Source: Helicostylum pulchrum
Taxonomy: Eukaryota; Mucoromycota; Mucoromycetes; Mucorales; Mucoraceae
Direction of reading: 5' to 3'
DNA: 64,000 nucleotides
Assembly: GCA_025677825.1 (NCBI GenBank)
Contig: JAIXMO010000024.1
Coordinates: 186,001-250,000, forward strand
The translations under genes were made by a program, and so were the position numbers. Shown piece by piece: positions 54,421-64,000 of this stretch (the first letter of the stretch is position 1; every line of letters starts with the position of its first letter). Under the pieces are notes generated by a model. The model worked only from the letters and a program-made list of their open reading frames with translations. It made no database searches and had not been told where the DNA came from.

Positions 54421-55329
54421 TTCTATCTGATTGTTTTATGCTTAAAAGGGTTTGCCGTCGTGTTTTATTAAAAAAGATAAAAGAGGGGGAAATCGAGGTT
54501 GAAATCCCCACTTTTAGAGAGAAAACTCTGGTACTAAATTATCCTACCTCGACACACTGTAATATAATATTTTCTGTTTTGGTAGGTTGCATTTATTAAA
54601 AATGACGTTAATTTTATTATGCGTGGTTAACGGGATAGGCATAAATAAACAGATGTTTTCACTGAAGCGTTGCCCTATTTTTTTTCGTAGCCGCGAAAGG
54701 GTATGCTGACAGCTATTTTTTTTTCACTCCTGTGCAAATATTGAGTGACAAAGATCTATCATTACGATCCACATATTTAAAAGGGTAAAAAAATTGTTTT
54801 TCTTAGCTCACTGTATTACATAATCCGAAAAAGTTATTTTTTGTACCAAGTTTCACAAAAAAAAAAGATGGGCCCACATGGGTAGCTAAAAAAAATGACA
54901 TGTAAAAATATCAATTTGTACCAATTTGTCATTAAAAAAAGTTAAAGACAGTGAAAATAAAGGGAATTTTCCCCCCTTCTTCCAGCTGTTATTTTTTTCT
55001 TCAAAAAAAAAAATAGAGGCTTGGGTTATCGAACGGATCAAACGGCAGACATTTGCTTGTGAATTATTGTGTTTCCCTACTAAAAAAGTTGTACCTTACA
55101 AATCATCGAATCAAAATTTTATTGGAGTTTTAGGCTAACCAATTGTTGCTTATTCGAAGACACAAGTCTTTTGTTGGTAATATGACATTAAAATTTATTA
55201 GGTTTAGAATAGGTAGTATAGTATAAAATAATTGTAAGTTTTTAATGAGGTGAGTTGAGCTACTAGAGTCGCACTGATTGTCAGCATCCCAACCCATCCC
55301 TTATTCACGCGTAAAATATCATTTCGGTT
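54421..55329. other. Gene-poor spacer
   Basis: No gene supported. A 70-codon + strand frame at 54926-55138 has no recognised features. The 11 bases at 54551-54561 (GACACACTGTA) are the weak candidate partner of the element end at 50883. Confidence 0.4.
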
Positions 55330-56837
55330 TTATTTGTAAAAAGGTGGCGGTGTTCGGGCACGTCCAACAGTAGCATTATATGTACATCGTTCTTCTTCTA
55401 CTTTGGCAGAGTTCCTAGAGTTCTCGCTTACTATAACATCAACTTCGAATTGTTTGGTTTCTTTAAAGAATTTAGCTTCGGTGTCAGTAGGGGAAGAGAC
55501 AGCGGAAGCTAGAAACTGACTAGCTCGGCTATTTTTACTACCTTTTGATATTCCAAGTTCTAGAGATGTAAGTTTTCTACCGTCACTTTCTTCAGCAGAT
55601 CCAAATGATATAGAAGTAAATTGATTGGCAAATGTAGGACTATATAACTAGATTAGTACATGCATTAACAGAAAAATAGGGTTTACATACTTCATAAGGA
55701 TAACACTAATAATAATTAAAGCAGTCATTGGGCCAACAAATAACCATAAAACTGCTACGGTCATATTGACTGCTACGCTTTTCATAATCCAGTCTCTTAA
55801 ACCGCCATACAATGCTAGTAAAAGGGCAAATGTTCCCATGCACAAACTACCAGTCATCACGATCATTTTAACCTTGAGTGCTCCAGTTCTTACTTTAGTT
55901 GTATCGACTCGTAAGTCTTGTTGTAAGAGAATATATTTGTTCAACAAGTTCATAAGACGTAAACCGGCTAATAATAAAAGAAGTGAAATGGAGCCACAAT
56001 AAAATCCCCAAGCTAGGTATTGTATTCTTGTAAACATTGCTGCCTTAACAACGTTGCCTTGAGTTGCATAGACTCCTGCTAGCACTGCGCATGTTGTGGT
56101 GGTGAAAAAAGGAAAAAATATCGAGCATAGAAATAGAACATTGACTAGTGTGTGGGACCGTACCCATTTGCTGTACATAACTCGACTACTCTAATTCAAT
56201 AAAAAAAAAAGTATAATTAGTTTAATGTTTAAGGCATGTAAATCATTTAAGGAAGCAAGTAGGGGGGTGGGGTTAAATGTTGTTTATGTACCTCGGATAT
56301 AGCATAAGCAATTCCAAAAACGTAACAGGCAAAACAATGGTACCCGAATTGAAGTGCAAATTCATATATAACTATATAAAGATGTCAGCAACTGATTTTA
56401 ATCTGATGTGATACAAATACGTACAGGCACGGAATATAGTATTTGGTAATACATCTGTTAGCATAATAATAGACCGAATGGTTTGTACTGTAATGGAAAA
56501 GGGAGGGGAGGTCGCATAAATAAAAAGCCACGCATGATTCAACAAAAGTTTATTACTTACAAAGACTAAATATAAACCCACAAAAACACATGGATTCGAT
56601 AGGTTTCGGTCGTGGAAACCCATTTCTAATTTGAAATATTGTTTGTTTTTTATGCTTTATACGATGATATAATATGCCCGCTAAAGCAATAGTACATAAT
56701 GCAGATACGATGGCGGTGGCGATATAAACTGCAATAGCTACTGTTTCCTCTTTACAATCGTAAATAGTGTATCGCCAATCACAGTGACATTCTCCAGCAT
56801 CGTTACAAACTCTCCAAAAAGTTGATTCTTTACTCAT
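55330..56837 (-). CDS. Multi-spanning membrane protein of unknown function
   Basis: ATG 56837-56835 (MSKESTFWRVCNDAGECHCD) to the stop at 55330, about five exons. The short N-terminal part holds several Cys and is followed by ~7-8 hydrophobic segments: VAIAVYIATAIVSALCTIAL, a helix around FCGFIF, AWLFIYATSPPFSIT, FGYHCFACYVFGIAYAIS, LVNVLFLCSIFFPFF, YCGSISLLLLLAGLRLM, MTGSLCMGTFALLLALYG and VAVLWLFVGPMTALIIISVI. The C-terminal ~105 residues are hydrophilic, Ser-rich and end RARTPPPFYK. The layout (extracellular Cys-rich start, about seven helices, Ser/Lys tail) is receptor-like, but I see no conserved GPCR motif. Function not assigned. No lesion seen. Confidence 0.7.
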
Positions 56838-58390
56838 GGTGGAAGAAATTATTTACAAAATTGGTTATATATATATTTTTTTAGAGGGGAAAAAAAGATA
56901 AACAGAAGAAAAAGAGGAGAATGGTGCATTGTTGTTTTTTAACGTCAAAATAGCACTGGTTTCACTTGCGTGAATATCTCGTGTTCACTTGTAATACATA
57001 TAGCTTTGGATATTGTGATAATGCAAAATAGTGCACAAGGAATTATTTTGCGTTCTGGGAAAATAATGTGCAAGTGAGTGAAAATGAGAAACGATTGGCT
57101 AACCGCTGAATGAAATGTAGGTCCTTGTGTTACAGTTTTCAACTAGCCGAGCGCTCGTGCAAAGAAAAAAATTAATTTGAAATGTACTTTAATGTGCCAA
57201 ATGTGACACCATTAAAAAATAGATTCAAAATGTTGAAATTCGCTGTGGAATTAGCATTAATTATAATTACACCAGCAGTATTTTTTTTTGTATCAAAGAT
57301 AAAAAAGACCGGAAATCCCGTTTTCGGATAACATAGGCTTAGCACCGTATTAACTATGATTTTGTCACAAATTAAAACTGGCATTTCTTTCTTTATTCTT
57401 CTTTTTTTTTTGCATAATCAAATAAACGTAAAAGACTATTTTTGCTTGTTACACATTACTTTGAAAAAAAAAAAGATGTATCAAGTCATTTTTTTACGTT
57501 CATCTTGTATTACTCAGTGTATACGTTCAAAAAGCCGCGCTATAATAGTTCCTTTTTACATGTATATACAGTAGATTACAATAAACTGCAATACAGATTA
57601 TAAAAAAGTGATATGCATGTAAGGCTTTTTTTTTTCTTTGCAACAGCTTTTTTTAAACCAATCGTTTAAATATCTTACATTTTACACATTGATAAGCATC
57701 TAATAATTGGCTCCCTTAATTTTATTTTTTTATGTAACAGAACATTTATGTTAGGCGCGGAACTATCAACAATTTACTACTTCTGATTCAACGTACCACA
57801 ATACAAAGCGAGTGACCTTTTTTTTTAAGTGGGGTTAACTCCGTCTACAGAATAGTTGTTTTATTTTCGTTGCCAGATAATTAATGCGTGAGCTTGCTAC
57901 TACTGTTTAGTTTTTCCGTCACTTCCCACCAACTATTCTGTCCCGGAAAATACAGTTTTTTTTAAGAAAAAAAGCTGTCAAACCTTTAGAAATGCTCTTA
58001 CGAAATAATGAGTTTTGTTTACGTAACCTTTACGTATCTCAAACTGATACAAATGGCTTTCCGACCGAACATGGACCAAGATCAATTGTAGCACGTTTAA
58101 AATATGTTTAAATATTATAAGTTCTCCATATTTAGAATGTACGACTGGCTTAGGTAATTGTTGATTGGTTTTTAATTTTTAATATTAACTGCTGTGTCAC
58201 CTACGTTCCACGCTTTCTTTATGCATATACTATAGTAAAGTTTGCATATAATTAAATGATACCGGAAGATTGTTTTCTCATGTAATCATCTGTATTTTAT
58301 TTAAATATTAAACGAAAAAAAAATCTATTTCGTGGGAGCAAAAAAAAAAAAACTATTCCTAACGAAGGTAAAACGGTTCATGTTATAGTT
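56838..58390. other. Intergenic region with a small inverted repeat
   Basis: Apart from the inverted repeat at 57847-57941 I see no gene; open frames at 56945-57142, 57172-57384 and 57356-57574 lack support. The right end is the 3' flank of the Hsp70-like copy B. Confidence 0.4.
57847..57941. repeat. 95-bp inverted-repeat element
   Basis: Perfect 12-bp inverted repeats ACAGAATAGTTG (57847-57858) and CAACTATTCTGT (57930-57941) around ~70 bases of non-coding DNA; MITE-like. No target duplication recognised. Confidence 0.5.
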
Positions 58391-61300
58391 TTAAAACCTA
58401 GTAAGCGTCAACGGTTCACCTGTTTCTAATAAACCAGATATTTTTTCTTCTTTCATATCTCTACCAGCTAGTCTTACAGAAAACTGGAGGGCAGAAGTAT
58501 AAGATACGTAGTCTAAGGAAACAATTACAGGTACGTCCACATCTTTCCATTCGAAAATCGAACCAAAATCTACATGTACGCTATCGATAATTTGTAAAAT
58601 GTTATCATCAAGAAGAAGCGTTTCAGTATTTTCTAAATAATTCATCGTTTCAAATCTGTATATCTCTAAAGTATGAACATCCTTGTTAGTTCTGTATTAA
58701 TATGTCCCTTTTCTGAGCTATTACCTAATCTAAATCTATAAAAATAACATCCATTTCGGTTCCGCATATAAAATGTTTTGTTTGATTGAACATTATTTAT
58801 CGCGCCCCCTTTATTTAAGAAGGGGAAAGCAATATAATCATCGCATTTAATAGTTTCTGTATCTGTTCTTTTGTCTTTATATATAGGAGGAGTATCTTCG
58901 TAACAACTGTGCGCTAGACAAAAAACATAATTTTCACCACATACTTGTTGTAAAGCTCCAGCTTTAAAATCTTTATAGCAGAATGGCCGCTGCGCGATGA
59001 CGGGTAGTAAAAGTTGACTAAAAAACTCTGGTATAACCAAACACGATGTATCAATTCCTAGCTCTAAATTAAAATCATCAGCTTCCACCTCTAATATTCT
59101 TGAAAACGCATATTGTAACTGCGGATTATTACTGAAGCGTATAATGATAAAGAGATAGTCAACATTTATATAGTTTCCAAAGAGTTCATTATTTAACAAA
59201 GAGGCAAATAAAGTACGACCAATATCTTGTAAAACTGGCGTAAAAGCGATGTCGATAATATCAATGATTGTCAAACGTACTTTACAGTTGCAAGAACTAT
59301 TCAACCTTACAGCATTAGCGTCCGCGGTGCTTTGCATTACAGGATTGTTTTTAAGCACCTGTATATTCGAGCATATAACAGTCAGTAAAAAAAAAAAGCG
59401 GGGATGCATTGTATATTTTTCGCAGCTCTTACATTTTCTGAAATATAGACCTTGAAGTTATCAAAGAATTCAGTCTTGGCCTTCGATGATAATAGGTCTA
59501 AAACTTCTTTATCATCGCTCGTATTATGCATTTCGCAAAGTTCAATTGAACTACTATCTTGTACGACATTGTGCCACAGTGATTCGTATATATTCTGAAT
59601 GGCTATTATTTCATCTTGTACAATAATAGATTCCTGTTCCGTTTCTTCTGAATCGGGATTAGTTACCACCTGATGCATTGACAACTGTACATAATCTTCG
59701 TGTAATTGACATAATACGAAATAAGATTTAAGTGGTAATTCGAGTTTCAAAGTCTTTTGAATGGCCGGTAAAATCCCTTCCCCTTGCGTAGTGACTCGTA
59801 GTTTTTTACAATAATCGTCTTTTGGTATTAATCCACTTGCAAATATAAGATCTCGAAGATTGTTTTTAGTGCCCATAGTATTGTTTAATAAAATCGCTTC
59901 AATAGAAACCGCATACCCAATTTCCATACACGAACAATAACATACTAACCGATATAGTAACCTGTACATTATCTCTTCTTTTATATATATCATGTACATC
60001 AATATAAACGCCTTGATATATTTTGGGTTGCTGGTTGATACCAGTACTTCCCCGCTGGAAAGACCTTTGGTTAATATAGCTTTTATTTAGAACAATATAC
60101 CCTTTTCTATGGGGACGCCATTATCAGCAGAAAAACAGTTTAAATCATTCAGCAGGTATTTCTCGGCAAATGAAATAAACCTGAATGTATTTTAGTATAC
60201 ATTATTTATAACACATGAATTTTGTTACCAGGCTTACTGATATTTAACATTTAATGTTGTCGTATTTGAAATTGTATAGAAATATCCCAAATGAGGCAAA
60301 CTATAGTTATATTAGATTTTGCGCATTAAAGATAACATAGATACTTTACTACTTGTCGGCTATAACATAATCATGATTAAATATCTTCTGAGTTAATCCG
60401 TCTTTATCTAAAAGCGAGCACATAAATAATGTATATTTGAGTGAAACATCTATTTGTATACACGTTAGTTGACGCTAATAATACACAATAGTTTTGTATA
60501 CCCAAGTTGATGATAACGTCTATTTTGGAGTTTAGAAATACAGATGAATAGGTATTTGAATATTCTGTTGGCATTATACGTGGTTTGCAGTAAATATCTG
60601 AATGCTGAATAGCTTCAAAGATACTTACACAAGCCCCTTTTAAAAGAAATCTAGGACCAATGACATTTTCCTTTGAATTGTTTTTAGTTATTATAGCTGT
60701 AAATTTTAAAGAGAGTCTGTTATGTTCCATTATGTGGGCTAACCATTTAGTCGCTCCTTCAACTCTTCCTTTCTCCGGATGAGTGTAGTCATCCGTAACT
60801 AACAAAAATTTATAACTCTTTGTAAAGTTTTTCGAAATTATATCATTCAGGTGGCCACGGAGAAACGTACTAATTCCAGCGCATATAATAAAAGGGTCAA
60901 GCGATTCTATAATTTTTCTTTGGCTTTCACTCAATATCGATTTCTCTTTAAAAGATACCCAAAGGTTTCTTTTCATGTCTTCTTCCTATCAACACAAGTT
61001 GTTAGAGCTCGTGATGGTTTTAGATCAAGTTATAAGTAATTACCAATGAAATAAAAGAGATACAACTCATTATTTCTTTTATTACGGTTTCGATATTCGA
61101 ATCTTGATTGAGACTAACTAACTCGATTTTCGAAAACTCTTTTAACGGCTCCATACGTCGGTCATCACCTGTAGCCACAGAGAATAATTTTTTTCTTAAA
61201 AACTCTTTTATATGGCCTTCAATATCGTCAGCGGTAACAGAGACTGAGCCTGATTTTGTAACTTTCGGAAAAAATCTTGCATTTGGAAAGTTGAAAAGAG

Positions 61301-62041
61301 TGTTGGTAGTTTGAATCAGATCAAACTTTATTACGGCTTTACCCTTGTCATGGGAGATTCGGCACAAGATTGTATTTTCTCCTCTCTCGAAAGAGTGATT
61401 GTAAAATATAGATTCAATATCTGAAAGAAATAAAAGACGGTCTTTATGATCTTCATTTGATATCAAACCAGATTGAACAAAAATTGGTCGAATAATATCA
61501 TCTCGAATTTCCTCTTCCCATTCAGAAGGAACAATAAACGCGTAGTGAAATAAATCGAAACTTTCTACTTTTAATTTCGCGCCTTTCATAGCCTTTTTTA
61601 CTGCAGTAGGTAAATAAGCTGAAATTGTCTTCATTAAAAGTTTATCTTCGTCGTCCCAAGAGGCCCTACCCTTTTTATACAAGTTGTATAACATATCGCG
61701 AAAATTTTCTGTTACTATGTTATCTCCACCCTTTTCATAGTTCTTGGCCATATTTTTAACATCTATTCTCTGCTTATTGTAAGAGACAGAAGGGCTCAGA
61801 CTATATATTAATGAGTGTCTGTTGTTAGGTCGCCTTGATTTACTAGCTACTCACTTATAAACTTCAAAGTCCGGATCAAAACGTCTGTTTGAAGTCGAAA
61901 TAATACACGTTGCAATATTAGCTTTTCCGATATCTAACAATAATCATTGTAAACAATTTAATAATCTAGTTATTTATTATGTGGGTATTTACGCATGAAT
62001 ACACAATGTATGTGGGTGTGAAGGTCATACACCTTCTCCAT
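58391..62041 (-). pseudogene. Degenerate Hsp70/HSPA12-like protein, copy B, with in-frame stop
   Basis: Paralogue of copy A (6270-9974) with the same exon plan: exon 1 62041-61993 (MEKVYDLHTHIHCVFM), exon 2 61933-61855 (HIGKANIATCIISTSN), and so on to GEPLTLTRF and a stop at 58391. Shared landmarks: FHYAFIVPSEWEEEIRDD, QSGLISNEDHKDRLLFL, LCRISHDKGKAVIKFDLI, FLLKGACVSIFEAIQHSD, ASGLIPKDDYCKKLRVT, PFCYKDFKAGALQQVC. As in copy A the phosphate-1 position has His instead of Asp, and the phosphate-2 Gly run is missing. A TAA at 60087-60089 sits where copy A has a Glu codon (GILF-stop-IKAIL against LLFEMKAIL). Otherwise the frames are open, so inactivation is recent, or a truncated product is made. 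Confidence 0.7.
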
Positions 62042-62676
62042 ATGTGTATAGGGTTTCTTTAACGTTTGAACTGAGAAGAAAAGTGAAATATACGAAAAAA
62101 AGTTTTTTTCGTTCAAAGGAATTGGTGTCGTGTGTGTTACCTTGACCGTTCAATTGTAGAGGAAAACAAACAATATAAATTTTTTATAGTAACACGAACC
62201 AACAAACTCTGAACTCATCAGAAGTACCGACAAAGCAAAAATTCACTTATTGCAAACTAAAGATAGAGTGAGTTGTAAAAGTTAAATTATAGACAGCAGA
62301 AAAATGTTACATATTAGCACGATCTTTATGCCAATCTTTATAAGGTACGTCTGGATTAGAATGAGACAAAACCTTAAATTTAAGCGGGGGGACTTTCTTG
62401 CGTAGAACAAGTGTAAGCAAAAATGATTAAATAGATCACATGAGTAAAAGTAACCTCATTTTATCAGCGCCATATATTCATTATGCTGCATTTTTTTAGA
62501 GCTGAAAAGAAGTAAATTTAGCCTTGTACTAACTAGCGGTTGTTTAGGAAGAACAGTATCCTTTTGTACGGACATAAAGAAAGAGAATAAAAATGCTTGT
62601 GATAAAGGTACGTGTACTCCCGAAAAATGTCATATATTTTCTTTTTGTTTCATTCTAATCCGGACTCACCTTACCC
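62042..62676. other. Upstream region of copy B with repeat pieces
   Basis: The first ~60 bases match the copy A promoter. At 62343-62395 lies an inverted copy of 44795-44845 (micro-gene module), and at ~62400-62600 a piece of repeat R2 (TTTTGTACGGACATAAAG, GGTTGTTTAGGAAGAACAGT). Another CATTCTAATCCGGACTCACC word follows at 62649. No gene. Confidence 0.5.
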
Positions 62677-62913
62677 TGAATCTCCAATAGACAAAATACA
62701 GTTGGTTATGTTCAAACTGGGTTATTTTGTCAAGCCTTGTGTGTGGATAAGCCATCTACATATGTCACTCGTGTAACTAGATTTGAACCGTGTGCCATTG
62801 CAAGTGAAGTATCTTTCTTTGGCTACCCTGTCATACGTGCTCTTTGTATGGGTATAATTCGTGGAATTATACTATCGGTACAAAAATTCAAACGGCGTAT
62901 ATCAATGCTTTAA
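62677..62913 (+). pseudogene. Family X relic (d): C-terminal region
   Basis: Open frame ISNRQNTVGYVQTGLFCQAL, CVDKPSTYVTRVTRFEPCAI, FFGYPVIRALCMGIIRGI, ending ISML-stop. It aligns with the C-terminal region of family X (c): TVGFLVMGLCMELVVMDIPV, ITRITKTARFEFPSSI, DFLPLLEITWKGKQAM. No upstream core is attached, so it is a detached end. Confidence 0.5.
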
Positions 62914-62915
62914 GT

Positions 62916-63130
62916 TTACAATTTGGCAATAAGCTTAGAATGGTTATTAACAAAGTAGTAAAAGTTAAAGAACGCGTAGCAACCAACATCAATATCTGCA
63001 GAATTAATTACTCGGTTTTGTTGAGGTATGTCCAGATACTTTATGTGGTCTTGAATATCGATATATACTTCTCCCAAGTCTTGGTAACAGTTATATAGCT
63101 CCAAATGAAACTTGAATCTATCTAGTCTGA
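62916..63130 (-). pseudogene. Companion fragment of the Hsp70-like locus (copy C side)
   Basis: Diverged relative of 5544-5759: DRFKFHLELYNCYQDLGE against ERYKFHLNLCNRYDSDD, and ADIDVGC against VEIDVGCG. The frame is open to 62916 but lacks a convincing start here. It sits ~590 bp downstream of Hsp70-like copy C, matching the ~510-bp gap between 5759 and copy A. Confidence 0.4.
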
Positions 63131-63284
63131 TAACCTTTCAGTTCCTTTTTTTATTTTTTATTTTTTTTGATATTTACATAGTTAAATATCACTGTTATAT
63201 AATATAGACTTTTCAATTGGGAGATGCATGCGTCTGCTACTGACCAATAAATGTTATCAAGACAAAAAAAGTATCTACATATTT

Positions 63285-63500
63285 GATTAACTAATTTTTT
63301 TTAGACATGTTAGGCCACAATAATAAAAAAAAAGCGCTCAAACCATTGTAACACCTCTCCCTACCGGCTCTTCTTAGAACAACCGCTGTACATACAGTAG
63401 CTGCTCTATTTAGGGGGCGACGTGATTTAAGGGTGGATTTGTTCCAGATTTCGGCCACTACTGCAGTTAATCATTTTTCTACATTTGTCTGCACTTGTTG
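63285..63500. repeat. Dispersed repeat R4 with nested MITE, copy 2
   Basis: Matches 11000-11235. The nested inverted-repeat unit is 63393-63465, 73 bp (TACAGTAGCTGC ... GGCCACTACTGCA); compared with the 89-bp copy it lacks one GATTTAAGGG-type unit. Confidence 0.65.
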
Positions 63501-63514
63501 TTCCGATTTATTTC

Positions 63515-63705
63515 CACTTTTTTTTAAAAAAAATACTCCACGCGTTTTGCTGAACATGTAAATAGAACGTGTATCAAGAGTCCTCCAAAAAAAAACAGTT
63601 CATACATAATTAGATAACACTAAGCAGGATTTATTTAAAGACAAGCTTCATTTAAAGAAGAAAAGTAATGTTTGGTAAAAAAAACATACCTAGCGAAGGC
63701 TTATT
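63515..63705. repeat. Duplicated 3' flank of Hsp70-like copy C
   Basis: Closely similar to 6060-6240, the 3' flank of copy A, including the stretch immediately before the stop codon. Has an extra ~16-base insertion (ACAAGCTTCATTTAAA) relative to the copy A flank. Confidence 0.7.
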
Positions 63706-63716
63706 ATGTTATAGTT

Positions 63717-64000
63717 TTAAAATCTAGAAAGGGTCAATGGCTCTCCTGCTTCTATTACACCCGCAAATATTTCATCTCTGGCATCCGCGCCAACTAATTT
63801 CACGGAAAACTGAAGAGAGGAAGTATACGATACATATCTTACGGAAATCATTAAAGGTGCGTCCACATCCTCCCAGTCAAAAATATACCTATAGCCTAAC
63901 TCCTTACAACCGACACTTTGGTAAATGTTATCATTGAGGGAAAGCGTTTCATTATCATTCAAATAATTCATCGTTTTAAATCTGTATATCTCTAAAGTAT
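63717..64000 (-). CDS. Degenerate Hsp70/HSPA12-like protein, copy C, 3' exon only
   Basis: Last exon of a third paralogue running off the right edge: MNYLNDNETLSLNDNIYQSV, VRYVSYTSSLQFSVKLVG, EAGEPLTLSRF-stop. It is much closer to copy A (MNYLNDNETLSFVDNICQG, RYVSYTSSLQFFVKLVG) than to copy B. The sequence before the ATG (AGATTTAAAACG-type) shows the exon continues past the window. Whether the full gene is intact cannot be seen. Confidence 0.75.
   Translation of the reverse strand, partial: TLEIYRFKTMNYLNDNETLSLNDNIYQSVGCKELGYRYIFDWEDVDAPLMISVRYVSYTSSLQFSVKLVGADARDEIFAGVIEAGEPLTLSRF

Overview
The window looks like nuclear DNA of an early-diverging filamentous fungus, most likely a member of the Mucoromycota (Mucorales-type). 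It is AT-rich, introns are mostly 45-100 bp with GTAAGT-like donors and T-rich acceptors, and the host genes are typical fungal ones: Ras, an Arc1-like tRNA-binding protein, Pumilio, Spt7, a Cys3/Gcn4-type bZIP, an MCC-beta-like carboxylase and an Old Yellow Enzyme. The lineage-specific families also resemble mucoralean multigene families, as far as I can recall them. Species cannot be fixed from sequence alone. All functional calls are by eye, without database searches.

Layout. 0.7-2.3 kb: C2-domain gene. 2.3-6.2 kb: gene-poor DNA with hairpins and repeats. 6.3-10 kb: an Hsp70-like gene (copy A) of a degenerate actin-fold family. 10-15 kb: a graveyard of MITE-like elements, relics of an unknown family (here called family X), a Fanzor/TnpB-like relic, and a gene carrying a 669-bp inverted-repeat element in an intron. 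16.1-17.1 kb: low-complexity Gly/Gln/Asn protein. 17.4-23.2 kb: a decayed family X member, a palindrome cluster, a MULE transposase relic and a locally triplicated relic. 23.8-44.3 kb: the housekeeping core (secreted Cys-rich protein, Ras, Arc1-like, PUF, Spt7, bZIP, carboxylase, OYE) with repeat-bearing gaps. 44.8-47.5 kb: a micro-gene, a broken F-box/LRR gene and a second Fanzor-like relic. 48.0-50.7 kb: ThrE/Prm10-like membrane protein. 50.9-54.4 kb: a transposon-like end, the most complete family X gene, a ~97-bp tandem array and two transposase relics. 55.3-56.8 kb: multi-spanning membrane protein. 58.4-64.0 kb: Hsp70-like copies B (with a stop codon) and C (cut by the window end), interleaved with another family X fragment.

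How the parts relate. The core genes are ordinary, independent single-copy genes on both strands; I see no metabolic cluster. The flanking accessory DNA is built from a few recurrent modules: the Hsp70-like gene with a companion fragment downstream (A and C), family X (four copies), a micro-exon with its promoter (three copies), and several dispersed MITE-like repeats, plus relics of at least three transposase or nuclease types. The most unusual items are the Hsp70-like family with altered nucleotide-binding motifs, family X with its D...E.G..E.G core, a run of six palindromes within 425 bp, and the ~97-bp tandem array that starts at the last exon of a family X gene.
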